Assembly (NCBI GenBank): GCA_019677205.1
Contig: JAAMXY010000373.1
Coordinates: 63,262 to 127,261, forward strand
Origin: Pinguiococcus pyrenoidosus
Taxonomy: Eukaryota > Sar > Pinguiophyceae > Pinguiochrysidales > Pinguiochrysidaceae
Reading direction: 5' to 3'
Length of the DNA stretch: 64,000 bases
The notes beneath the pieces were generated by a model. That model worked only from the letters and a program-made list of their open reading frames with translations, was not told the origin of the DNA and ran no database searches. Of the stretch, positions 22,536-32,620 are shown in pieces. Made by a program: the position numbers and the translations under genes. The first letter of the stretch is position 1. Each line of letters opens with the position of its first letter.

Positions 22536-22924
22536 GCAGATGGGAAGCTGCGGAGTGGAGAGGTGACATGGAGCAGCACTTCAAGGCCAATTTCGTTGCG
22601 CTGGAGCAGGTAGAAGCAAGCAGAGTCCGCGTAAGAGAGCGGCCGCGGCACCCCATGGTGGCCGTCGGAGCCTCAGCGCAGCGGCCGAGAGACTTGGCGT
22701 GGCAGCGCCCGCCAGACGGCGTGGAGCCTCTGGCCAACGCTGCGTCCGGAGAGGCTCTCAGCGACGACTCGACGGGGCGACCGGACGTCAGAGAGGCGCC
22801 AGAGCTGCTACCAGAAGCGCAGAAGACGCCGTCGCCTAAGGAGCCGCAGAGAGAGGCGGAAGCAGGCAAGAGCAGCACACGTCCTGCTCTCTCGTCGCCT
22901 CTCGAGAAGAAGAGAAAGTCGTGA
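21581..22924 (+). CDS. Unknown protein, paralogue B of a local divergent pair
   Basis: A start at 21581 gives SNPTHFPENHGPPETHNGSN. In-phase exons follow: SASVAEGPAHRHATQQQIWQ to ALDWRQ, then DFLGSYDIFMNSFDQGLGQR to SNPNLS, then GSMQAAEECLVFFVGIEPSL. The last exon is proline-rich, with 11 CCG triplets (22502-22534), and ends in a basic tail, LEKKRKS. It matches the minus-strand gene at 18452-20103 in two blocks. The acceptor before the proline-rich exon (about 22350) is uncertain. No domain is recognised and no targeting signal is visible. The basic tail would suit a nuclear protein, by inference only. Confidence 0.55.
22502..22534 (+). repeat. (CCG)11 encoding polyproline
   Basis: Eleven CCG triplets in frame in the last exon of paralogue B, translated as a run of 11 prolines flanked by alanine and glycine. 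Confidence 0.85.
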
Positions 22925-24302
22925 TGATACCCAGAAACCAGAAGCCACCTTCCGTGCCTGACCAGCAGAGCTCCGGAAGCAGCAGGAAAGTGAGAGGCCG
23001 GAGCTACGAGCGAAGAGAGACAAACCGTGCGGCATGTCGCGCAGAAGTCCTCGCACGCAGCAAGAGCTCGTCGTCCTCGTCGTTTCCAAGACCAAGATCA
23101 AGATGTAGATAATGCTCCTAGACTGAAGTTGAGCCGTCCAGCTTTTCGACTCCGTCGCTGCAATGGAACGCAACATGGAAAATTTTGCCGAGACTCCCGT
23201 CGCTCGCAAGTAAACATCGGCCGTGCGATGCACCTCGACGTCGTCCGCTTGGAAGTTCTCTCCTCCGACCTCGCTGAGCTCTCCTGGATCTCAACGTTTC
23301 CCTCATCCTTTGATGTCACATGCCGAGGCGTTGGTGTGCATACCGTGGTGCAGCAGATGTTGCCGCTTCGGCGGCGTCGAGAGGACCACGGCGAGGCTGA
23401 TAGGGGACTCGGAGCTCACCTGGGGAAAAAGTTGTCGATGCAGCTTCGGCAAGGGAGGCTGCCGAAGGAACGACGAGGGACTTTGCAACGACCGCCTTGT
23501 ACAGAGAAGCCACGTACGCACATGTGCGGCGGAAGATGGGACTCAGCCGACAGGAACTGGCGGAGAGAGTCTATGATGCCATACCGACTGGCGAAGCGGG
23601 TGCATGCCTTCGTCGATGGCGACTAGTGGAAGGCAGGCGTGCAAGGAGGCGCTGAAAGGCCGAGCTGAAAGTAGGAATTCGGCGATTTTGCGGCGTTGAA
23701 GAAAAGACTCTCGCCAGATTCGTCGTCGAAGAGTCGAATGCAGCTGAAACACAGGTTACATAACACCTGCTGCCGTAGCACAGCCAATCGTCACTACTTG
23801 GTCCGGGGCGGATGACATGATTGACTCATTTGATGCGTCATGTAACCAATCAACCGATCCAATTCCGCGAAGGGCTGCCAACAAGTCGCTTCCATTGGCC
23901 ACTCCTCATGCGACACCTGCAAGTCGCCAATCCAGAGCGCCGATGCCGGACCGTATTTTCCAGAACCCCTCCTGCGTCCCCCAATTTCGCGATAGCGATT
24001 TTGTTTACAATTGAATCATCTATTTTGTCATGATATAGCCACATTGACCGCAGACGATCCTTCGAAAGCGCGTCGCCATTTAACGTGTCTCTCTCTTCGG
24101 GCGGCGCCGCCTCTTCAGAGGTGTCATCTCGCGAGAGCGCCGGTGGTCTCGCGCGCGCGTTTTGTGAAGTGCGTCTGGGAACGACGGGCGCGGATTCGGC
24201 GGGACAGAGGTCCTCAGGCGGCGAACTTCTGCGATTCACGCAAAGTTGCGCTGCGAATTTGAACGAGTTTTCCCGCGCTTTTTCGTTTGAATTGCTTTCA
24301 CC
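22925..24302. other. Region with an unresolved plus-strand coding trace
   Basis: No complete gene is seen in 1.4 kb. On the plus strand, 23416-23655 is open and protein-like: EKVVDAASAREAAEGTTRDF, then ATTALYREATYAHVRRKMGL and SRQELAERVYDAIPTGEAGA, ending at a TGA at 23653-23655. In that frame it is preceded by stops next to an AG acceptor-like site, so it would be a terminal exon; no first exon is convincing (a short ATG frame at 23163, MERNMENFAETPVARK, ends at a GTAAA site). Positions 23960-24302 lie upstream of the metal ATPase. Confidence 0.35.
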
Positions 24303-27300
24303 ATGCCGCTCGTGTTCTCCGCGCTCAAAGTGGCCAACATGTGCTGCAAGAAAGAAGAAGCGCTCGTCAAGTCCACTCTGGCGCTGCTGGGAAGCGACGT
24401 GGCCAAAGTGGAAGTGAACATGATTCAAAGAACTGCGTATGTGCGCCACCGTACAACGGTGTCTGCGGAGACCTTGGTGAGCATCCTGAACGAGAAGAAT
24501 CTGGGCGCATCCATCGCGCTTCCGAACGGACAGGCGACGCTCGTCAACGCCGATGACGACGGAAGCCAAGCGTCGCTATGTTGTTTTCTCTGGTCCGACT
24601 GGCAGCTTTACGCGTGTCTCTTCGTGCCGATCACGCTCCTGGTGCTGAGCCTGTGCCAGCTGTACGAGCCCAAGGTCAATCTGGCGCTCAAGATCGCCGC
24701 AGTGGTCCTGAGCTCCAAGGATCTGCTGCTCAAAGCCTACCAAAGCGTCAAAGTGCTCAGCTTAAACATGAGCATTCTCATGGCGCTCGTGTTGATCCTC
24801 GCCATCTTCCTCGGACACCTCACTGAAGCCGCGGAGATATCCATCTTGTACGCGCTGTCCGAGCTGGTAAGAGATCCTGCCTGAATCGAATCGCTGGAAG
24901 TCTCTTTCTGGAGGAGATATGATAGAAACGAAGTGCCGAAGAGCGTCGGACTAATGAGAATGCGAAACGGCGCCGTAGATCTCGCGCGTCACTCTCGATC
25001 ATGTCTCGGCGATCATCAAGAGCCTGCGTGGAGACGACGTGCCGCTGGTGGCTCGGCTGCCGCCAGACGCTCGTGAGGTGCCGCTGAGCTCTGTCGACAA
25101 GGTAAACGAAGCACTGCTGTTGCGCTTCGGCCGCCGTATTTTTGCTGTATGCATAAGTGGCTCCGCCTGGATGATGCCTGGTGGAACCAGTGCACGCGTG
25201 CTCCCAAATGCCTTATTGCTTCACCGGAAACCGACGTGGAGAAGTGACCCGAGCTTTGTGCCGCATACCTTTAGGGAGACACGGTGATGGTCCGGACGGG
25301 CGACGTTTGCAACGTGGATGGCACGGTCGTGCAGGGACAGGCGTCCATGGACGAGAGTCCGCTGACAGGAGAGTCTCTCCCGGTGGTCAAAGACGTGGGC
25401 GAGGATGTGTACGTCGGAACGCTGTGCGTCTCCGGAAGCGTCTTGGTGGAGGTGGCGCGGCTGAGCAGTGACGAAGAAGAGGAGATCAAGATCGAAGCGG
25501 CGATGTCCGCAGCGCTGTCCTCGAACTCAAAGATCAAGCTCCTGAGCCAACGCTTCGCGCAGATATTCACGCCCGTGGTCCTCGTTCTGGCGGCAATCCA
25601 GTTTCTCTACCTCGCGGAGAAGATGCACGAACCGGTTCCAGACGCCTTGCGAACGGCGCTAAGCGCCGTGCTTATCAGCTGTCCCTGCGCGGTGGTCATG
25701 GCCAGTCCTCTGCTTGAGGCGGTGGCGTTGGCCGTCTGCAAGAGGAGAGGCCTTGTCTTACGGAGAAGCTCGGCGCTGGAGGGACTCGCGGGTGCGGGGA
25801 TCGTGGCCTTCGACAAGACCGGGACGCTGACGCACGGGAGATTCTCAGTCGTCGACGACATCGTCGTGGAGAGGTCCCCGTTGAAAAGAGCTTTTAAGAA
25901 GGTGAGATCTCGCCACCGAACCAGGACCTACGACGGGACACGCGAAGAGACAGAGCTCACACATCCGCTTCTTCTTCTTCTGGGGTCAGGCCGGCTTCCC
26001 TCGCGCCGCCAACGTGACCGTGTCTGCGTTGCAGCTCGCGGCGTCCCTAGAGGCGACGTCGTCCCATCCGCTGGCAGCAGCAGTGGTGAATCACTACACC
26101 GGCTGTGCGGCCGGCCACCTGGCGCAGGCGCTGGTGGATCCTCACGTGGGGCTGTTCCCGGTGAAGGATGGATCCCTCGAACCTCTCGCCCATGGCAGGG
26201 GACTGCGGGGCACCGTGCTGGTCCCCATCGCGGGACAGAGTCGGAGCATGACTGAGGTACTTTCGCACGTCCTGGACAAGCTTCGGTTCGATGGGCTTCC
26301 TCCGTCCAAAGAAGAATTGCTCGGCTCACACCTCACGTGAACTGCAGGGGATTGAGGCTCGAGTAGATGTTGGGAACAAGGACGTGCTGGAGAATTGCTT
26401 GGATCCGGACATCGAGTCGTTCCAAGAGAAGCACGAGGCCATGGCGCACACAACGATCTTCGTGAAGGTAAGAGAGCCGCGAAGTTTCGTCGAGAGAGCT
26501 TTGGAATGTCAGCGTAGGTCGCTGATGCGTTTTGGGACACGTTTAGGTCAACCGCAATGAAGCTTTGGGGATGGCGCTGCAAGACACATTGCGACCTTTG
26601 GCGAAGACCGCGATGCATCAGATCGTTAAAATGGGGATCCAAGTGGCGATCTTGTCGGGAGACTTGCCCAGCACGGTGCGGAGCGTGGCTGACGAGCTTC
26701 GGATCGGGTATCGCAATGCTCACGGCGGCTTCACTGCCACCAACAAGGTCCGTGCTCCCTCCGTATGCGTCGCTCTTGCTCGAGACAGAAACTCATCGCT
26801 CTCCTGCCCGTCGCTGTATTAGGAACACTGGGTATGGCGCGCCACCAAGGGCGGCACCAAGGCTTGCGCCTCGAGCATCGCAGACCTCGAAGAAGGAGGA
26901 GACGCGGCTGCTTGCTTCGGGGAGAGTCCCTCATCCAAGGGAAAGGCGGTTGTCTTCGTGGGCGACGGCATGAACGACACCAAGGCCTTGCGCGCCGCCG
27001 AGGTTGGCATCGCGATGGGAAGTGGGACTGGCCTGGCTGTGGACGCCGCGGACGCCGTCCTCGTCAAGGACGACCTCAGCGTGATTCCTTGGGCAATCCT
27101 GTACAGTCGGCGCTGCCGCTGGCTGCTTTTCCTCAACATTGGGATGGCTCTCGTTCTTAAGATGATTGTAGCGGTGGGTGGCTGCAATGCAAGATTTACC
27201 CACGGCGTAGCGCTGACGGGTTGGCCATCGTAGGTGCTGGCATTGCAGGGCCTCCTGAGTCTCAGCGTTGCCGTCTTTTCCGACGTCGGAGGCCTCTGCT

Positions 27301-27584
27301 TGGTCATTGCAAACTCGCTTCGGGCGCTCAACGACCAGGTAAGATATCTCTGGATCGTCTCCAAGTCGCCAATCGGTTCCATGCTGAAGCGGGTCCTTCT
27401 CTCTGCCCACAAGATTTCGATTCCGATGGAGGCGCAGAACAAGACGTATCACTATGACGGAGAAAGTGATTCAGAGAAATGGGACACGAGCGCTCGTGTA
27501 AGCGAAGGAATGGCCCTTCTAGGAGACACGCATGCGAAGACTGTGCACTATGGATCGGGAAGGATCGACCCCGAGTTGCTATGA
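24303..27584 (+). CDS. P1B-type heavy-metal ATPase, probably Zn/Cd transporting
   Basis: About ten exons encode a P1B ATPase. The N-terminal heavy-metal domain carries a CC pair (VANMCCKKEEALVKSTLALL), as in plant HMA2-4 and other Zn-type pumps, and not the CxxC of copper pumps. Motifs follow in order: actuator LTGESLPVV (near 25360), membrane motif ISCPCAVVMASPLL (near 25680), phosphorylation site AFDKTGTLTHGRF (near 25810), the nucleotide-domain HP dipeptide in ATSSHPLAAAVV, and FVGDGMNDTKALRAAEVGI (near 26957). Two final helices (MALVLKMIVA, GLLSLSVAVF) and a soluble tail end at the TGA at 27582. The known role of the family is ATP-driven export or compartmentation of Zn, Cd or similar ions. 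Substrate is inferred from the CC and CPC motifs. Exons between 26200 and 26470 are the least certain. Confidence 0.88.
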
Positions 27585-27612
27585 TGAAAACGAATTCGGC
27601 GAGACGGTCGCA

Positions 27613-27613
<1 letters not shown>

Positions 27614-27646
<33 letters not shown>
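27614..27646 (+). repeat. (GCA)11 microsatellite after the ATPase stop codon
   Basis: Eleven perfect GCA triplets starting 30 bp downstream of the ATPase stop, so probably in its 3' untranslated region. It is not in the annotated reading frame of any gene. Confidence 0.88.
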
Positions 27647-27647
<1 letters not shown>

Positions 27648-27938
27648 TTAGGGAGAAAACTGAGGGTTCCAGCAAGCACCAAGTCTACTCGTTGCGCAGA
27701 TGTACAACCGGGTCGAGATAGGTGATGTTGGCGCCCAAGAAGTCCTCGAGCTCTGACCTGGGGAGGATGAAGAGGGAGATGATCCTTGGCTTGCAGAGGG
27801 GAGGGAGCGGCCAAGCGCGGATCATTCGTACCTCTGGACCCCAAGGAGCTGAGGATTGGATGCGGTATCAACTAGGCGGATGGCAGCATGCTCCTTATGG
27901 AGCCAATTCACTAGGTGGACTCGAAACTAAAGGCACAG

Positions 27939-30514
27939 TCAATTGCGACCGTGAGATCCATGACTCCATGACTCCATGACTCCATGACTCCATGACTGCA
28001 TGACTCCATGACTCCATGACTCCATGACATTATTGCGACCGTGAGATCCATGACTCCATGACTGCATGACTCCATGACTCCATGACTCCATGACTCCATG
28101 ACTCCATGACATTTGTGCTTCCCGTCCGTCCACCGAGAAACCTACCGATCCCGCCGGCCACTTCCTCGCTTCCGACGCCGCCGTTGAGAGCCGTCGCAGA
28201 ACGAACTCGTCCTTGAAGCTGACGGTGCGGTCGTGCATGTCAAGCAGGCCAACGATGAAGGCCGACGCCGCGTCCGCAACGAAATCCAGCAGCAGGCCTG
28301 GATCCACGTCTCCAACGAATCCCATTCGAGCCACGTAGTGCGAGGTCAGATAGCTGGTGCCGTCCGAAAAGTTGAGGTGGTCCGTGCCAAGCACATTCAC
28401 CGGGGCTGGACTCAAGCCTGCATCGCGCCTCGTTAGACGTGGACTGGCCCTCACGTTTCGCTTCTTGCATCAAGCCACAGACAACGCGCCGCGTGGTGCT
28501 CGTGTACCTTCCACATATCCGACCTTGGCCATTTGCTGCCTCCACAGGGCTTGCTTCTTGCCGGCATCCCATTTCTCCGAGCCAATGACGAAGACACCTT
28601 TGGCCGGTCGGCTCTTCATGCAATAGATGTCGTCGGGAATGGGGTACATCCATGGATCCAGCGCGAAGGCGCACAAGACCCGCCTCTCCTCCTTTTGGAG
28701 CTTGCACGCGAGGCCACCGCCGAAGCTGAAGCCAAAGGCGGACACCTCCACCTCCCTGCCCGGACTCCTGATGTGATTCAGTATGCGCTCCATGTTGATC
28801 GCCGAATGCGTGCGCAGGGAAGTGGCGTCCGACCCATCGAACCAGCTAAAGAGAGTCTGCACAATGGCTGTGCGTTCCGCAAGACGACCGCCGTAGAAGG
28901 ATCGCTCGGCCTGCGGTTATCAGGTCACACCTGATCAGAACGACGAGACCACCGCACCGACAAGCTTTTCTTCCAAACGGCGCTTCTTACCTTCACGCTT
29001 TCGAACGGCTCCGGCGCCGCCTGATGATGCAAGGTCTTCATGCCGGGCACGTCGAATACTGGGCTTTCGCCGTTCGTGGAGTAGTCACTTTGGATGGAGA
29101 TCAGGGCGTCCGGGTGAAAGTCCGGCGCGAACACGATGAACCCCTGAGACGCCAGCTGCTCGCAGACGCTGCAGTGGATGTTTTTCCATCCCCAGTATCC
29201 GTGCAAGCACAGGATCACGCGGTTGATCGGCAGAAAGTCATGCAGCTTCGCGTCGTACATTGCTAGAAAGACGGCAAAAAAGCGGATGAGTTTTGCACAT
29301 TTGCACGACCATCAGCCGTAGGCCTCGTTTTCCTTGACGGAAATCAATTGTCCCAAAGCCGCTAAGGGAGCTGCGAGACGTTTCTCCGAGGCGCCTGACC
29401 ATACCGGCATTCAGCTTACCATTCGTGCGATGCCATCCGAGGTGAGAAAAGAGGAAAGCTGCAACGCAAACGTGTGGTTAGACAACGAATGGTCTCCCGC
29501 GACTCTGAGCATCCTGTTGGCACCTGGATATCCCAGATACTTCGAGAGGCCTCTCTTCAAAATACACTGATTCTCCGCCCACTCTCTCTTGGGATCTCCG
29601 GAGCTGAACAGCAGGGCGCCAGGGCCCCTGCTGGCATCCGACGCCGGATACCAGACCTTTGCCAGGAAACGAACGAAACGAAGAAGATGAAGAAGAAGAA
29701 ACAGAAGAAGAAGAAGAAGAAGAAGAAGAAGAAGAAGAAGAAGAAGAAGAAGAAGAAGAAGAAGAAGAAGAAGAAGAAGCAACAGACGCAGACAGCGATC
29801 AGTTCGATGTCTCTCCTCTGATCCATAGAGCAACGCAACTTCGCTTTGGCTTTCGCTTTCGATTCGGCCCGAAACGCTGAAGCGCTGCGTTGGCGTACCT
29901 GCCACTCCGATCGAAGGCCGCTTTTGCTCTCCAACGCGAACGTCGTGGTGCCCACCTGGTACTTGCCTTTCAGCTTCGGCATGGATTGCACCGGCAGCAG
30001 ACCCAGAACCAAAAACGTCAACGTCGCGACGCAAAGCGAAAACACGTGGAAAGATGCCTGCAATAAGGGCCACTCGATCTCTAGGACGCCGAACCAAAAA
30101 ACGCCAAAGCCGCAGAGTATCAACAGCAAAGTGCGCCAGAACAGCAGTACGTAGCCAGTGAAGACTGGTATCTCCGGCGCGCGCCAAACTCCGAGAGCCA
30201 AGTGCGCAAAGAGCGCAAACCCTTCAAAATCACGAAGACGCACAGGGTAAGCTCCGTCAGTTTTGCGTCTCTCTTCACAGTGTTTGGTCTTCCCGCGACT
30301 CTTCACGCTCTGTGCTGTCAATCTCTGTTCGGCTGTTGGAACAGTGGTTGAGGTTTGCGCAGAAAGAACGCGCAAAATCACCTGTAAAACGCACAACTTC
30401 GGTCGGCGCATCTTTGCACGCGAGGCCTAAGCAGGCATTTAACGCCACCGCCGCGCACAAGATGTGCGCGTGAAAGTCTCTCTCAACGCAGCTCCAAAAT
30501 TTGTGCAGGTTCAT
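27939..30514 (-). CDS. PAF-acetylhydrolase-like membrane hydrolase
   Basis: The first ATG (30514) gives NLHKFWSCVERDFHAHIL. After an intron the protein has hydrophobic helices (FTGYVLLFWRTLLLILCGFG, FSLCVATLTFLVLGLLPVQS), then the start of the catalytic domain PKLKGKYQVGTTTFALESKS. After the GAA-repeat intron comes VWYPASDASRGPGALLFSSG, then VILCLHGYWGWKNIHCSVCE, the nucleophile elbow GFSFGGGLACKL (GxSxG), ALDPWMYPIPDDIYC and GTDHLNFSD, which supplies the histidine. These match group VII phospholipase A2 / PAF-acetylhydrolases (Pfam PF03403), which release short or oxidised acyl chains from phospholipids. The open frame continues past the conserved end (about 28125) into the octamer repeat, adding SWSHGVME repeats before a TGA at 27939-27941. 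Six or more exons are needed. Confidence 0.8.
27957..28110 (+). repeat. Octamer tandem array (TCCATGAC)n with a higher-order unit
   Basis: Tandem copies of TCCATGAC, with occasional TGCATGAC variants. A longer segment beginning ATTGCGACCGTGAGATCC occurs at about 27942 and again at about 28032, so octamers are nested in a unit of about 90 bp. On the minus strand it lies in the open frame of the PAF-acetylhydrolase-like gene, where the 24-nt period gives the octapeptide SWSHGVME. Confidence 0.9.
29704..29779 (+). repeat. (GAA)25 microsatellite in an intron of the hydrolase gene
   Basis: About 25 GAA triplets on the plus strand, which is (TTC)n on the coding strand of the PAF-acetylhydrolase-like gene. 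It lies inside the intron that ends just before VWYPASDASRG, so it forms a very long pyrimidine tract upstream of the acceptor. Confidence 0.9.
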
Positions 30515-31165
30515 CTCGTTCAAAGCACTTCTGGACTCTCTGGCGCTTCTCAAACGGTCAAAATTGGCGCGCAAACAGAGATTGTGGAAACTTCGCTTCG
30601 TCGAAGTTCCGTCATTCAGTAGGATTCGACGTTCCGGCGTCTGTCTCGCGGTCTCTCACGCCGCAGTCTTCGCATAGCAGCGCTGGAGCGCAGTTGTCGC
30701 GGGCTCAGCGCGCGACTTGTAGAAGAGAGGGACTGAGAATTGCGCCTTCGACAACTTGGCAAATTGGCGGGAAACGAAGTGTTTTTAAATTATTTCAAAA
30801 TAATATTGACCCGCATGATAGGAAAATAGAAGAAGCGATCTGGAACGAATCAGCGTTGGTGCAGCGGAGCTGAGTGAGAGACCCATTTTACGCCGGAGAT
30901 CGGCGCTTTTGCGGAGGAAGTAGAATGGAGAGCGGCGTTGATGTTGCCGAAAGGCATCGTGTGATGCGCTCTTCGCCCTGCGAACAGCGCAACATCGCGT
31001 CAGCCACTTTGCTTCCCGCCTCGCAGATACACCATCGCTCATTGCCACCAGACCTATCTAATTATACCTATACACCCCTTTTCCCGATATACGCCCGCAT
31101 GTACCGAACGCGGCGGCGAAACCGCTCAAGCTCCATCCTATAGCCCCGCCAACACGGTCGACGCC
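30515..31165. promoter_or_regulatory. Divergent 5' region between hydrolase and 5-phosphatase
   Basis: A 651-bp gap between opposite start codons. It includes an AT-rich block at 30780-30835 and a second one with TCTAATTATACCTATACACC just before the 5-phosphatase. No gene is seen. Confidence 0.5.
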
Positions 31166-32620
31166 ATGGACGCCCAACTCCAGGAGTACCTGCAGTGGCG
31201 GCAGGACGGCTCTTTCCAGTCCGACGTCACAGAGACCTACCGGCGCCAGCGGAGCGCTCGGCAGGGCAGTGACGTGGCGGAAAAACGCCCGGAGGCGCCA
31301 GAGTCCAATTGCACCGGGCAACAGAGGGCTCTGGGCCACGTCACTCTCCCCTGCGACTCTGGCGTTGCACCCAGCGCCGCCTTGGTGCAGGGGGGGGCAG
31401 GAGAGCAAGAGGGCGAGATGTCGGGCCATTCTGAGGAAGTGGAGAGGCAGTCCAGGTCGTCAGGAGAGGGGCCGGCCAGGGCCCAAAACGCCGAGGATTC
31501 GGCCCTCGAGGGCCTGCCGAAGGCGTTGGAGGGCGAGAGGGAGGTGCAGCGCGCAGCAGAACTACCGCCCTTGGAGTCCGAGTGGGTGCGAGGAAATAGG
31601 CAGATCTCCGTGTACGCGGTCACGTGGAACATGGAGGGGCAGCCGCTGCCTGGCTTGGAGGCCCTCCGACTGCGAGTTCTGCCCCCCCATCGGTACCACG
31701 TGGTCGTCATGGGCACGGAGGAGTGCGAGAGGAGCATCGCAGCCTCTGCGATGAACCCGAGCAAGGAGAGGTGGGAAGCGAGCGTCGGCGACGCGCTGGG
31801 CGAGCAGTACGCGAAGGTCGCCGGGCATACGTTGCAGGCTACGAACCTCGTGGTTTTCGTGCACACGTCGATCCTGTGGGCCATTCACGAGGTGAAGACC
31901 GCCGCGGTGCCGACGGGTATCGGGAACACCATGGGGAATAAGGGGGGCATCGGGGTGTCCTTCATGGTGGGAGACACCTCCCTCATTTTTGTCAATGCGC
32001 ACATGTCCGCGAGCCGCGACGCCGATGGGCGGCAGCTGCGGGACTCGCACTTCCGGCGCATCAGCAGTGCTTTGTGCGCCATGCTCGGTCCGAAGAGCAA
32101 CGAGACTCCGGTGGCGAGGCCGGAGTACCCGCGCTACCGAGGCGACGGCACCGACAAGTACGAGTGCCTCATGTTCCACTTCGACCGCGTGATCTTCAGC
32201 GGCGACTTCAACTACCGCCTCGAGTCCAAGAGAGACGCGGTGGACTCTCTGCTGGCGAGAGGCCTCCCAAAGGACCTCTGGGAGGCGGATCAGCTCACCA
32301 TCTCGCGAAGCAAAGGATCGGCGTTCGCCGGATACGCCGAAGGAGCGCTGGACTTCATGCCCACGTACAAGTACGACAAAGGCTGCGACACGTACGACTC
32401 CGGCCCGAAGAAGCGGTGTCCGGCCTGGACGGATCGCGTGGTGTACAAGGACGCCGGCGTGAAGCTGCTAGAATATGGCTGCTACCAGGACGAGCGCTTG
32501 AGTGACCACCGTCCCGTGTACGGCGTCTTCCTCGTAGACGTCGACGTGCACGGCCATGTCGAGAAAGCCAACAAGGGAAAGCTTGGAGATAGCGAGAGCG
32601 AGGTGTGCGTAATTCAGTAG
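31166..32620 (+). CDS. Inositol polyphosphate 5-phosphatase with CaaX tail
   Basis: A single uninterrupted frame of 484 residues. Residues 1-145 are low complexity. The catalytic domain runs from VYAVTWNMEGQPL, through the Mg-binding VVVMGTEECERS, GNTMGNKGGIGVSF, FVNAHMSA and VIFSGDFNYRLE (GDxNYR), to CPAWTDRVVY (P-WTDR) and LSDHRPVYG (SDH-P). These are all the hallmark motifs of the 5-phosphatase family, which removes the 5-phosphate from inositol phosphates and phosphoinositides. The last four residues are CVIQ, a CaaX box; type I and INPP5E-like enzymes carry such a box for prenylation and membrane binding. The absence of introns is unusual for this window. The start at 31166 is the first ATG of the frame. 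Confidence 0.92.
   Translation: MDAQLQEYLQWRQDGSFQSDVTETYRRQRSARQGSDVAEKRPEAPESNCTGQQRALGHVTLPCDSGVAPSAALVQGGAGEQEGEMSGHSEEVERQSRSSGEGPARAQNAEDSALEGLPKALEGEREVQRAAELPPLESEWVRGNRQISVYAVTWNMEGQPLPGLEALRLRVLPPHRYHVVVMGTEECERSIAASAMNPSKERWEASVGDALGEQYAKVAGHTLQATNLVVFVHTSILWAIHEVKTAAVPTGIGNTMGNKGGIGVSFMVGDTSLIFVNAHMSASRDADGRQLRDSHFRRISSALCAMLGPKSNETPVARPEYPRYRGDGTDKYECLMFHFDRVIFSGDFNYRLESKRDAVDSLLARGLPKDLWEADQLTISRSKGSAFAGYAEGALDFMPTYKYDKGCDTYDSGPKKRCPAWTDRVVYKDAGVKLLEYGCYQDERLSDHRPVYGVFLVDVDVHGHVEKANKGKLGDSESEVCVIQ

Noticed and set aside
27957-28110. Possible CRISPR-like array
   Set aside because: The units are contiguous 8-bp copies without unique spacers, and the window is eukaryotic.
29557-29880. 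Open frames with polyglutamate, polylysine or polyphenylalanine on either strand
   Set aside because: They are read through the GAA/TTC microsatellite, which lies in an intron between two conserved hydrolase exons.
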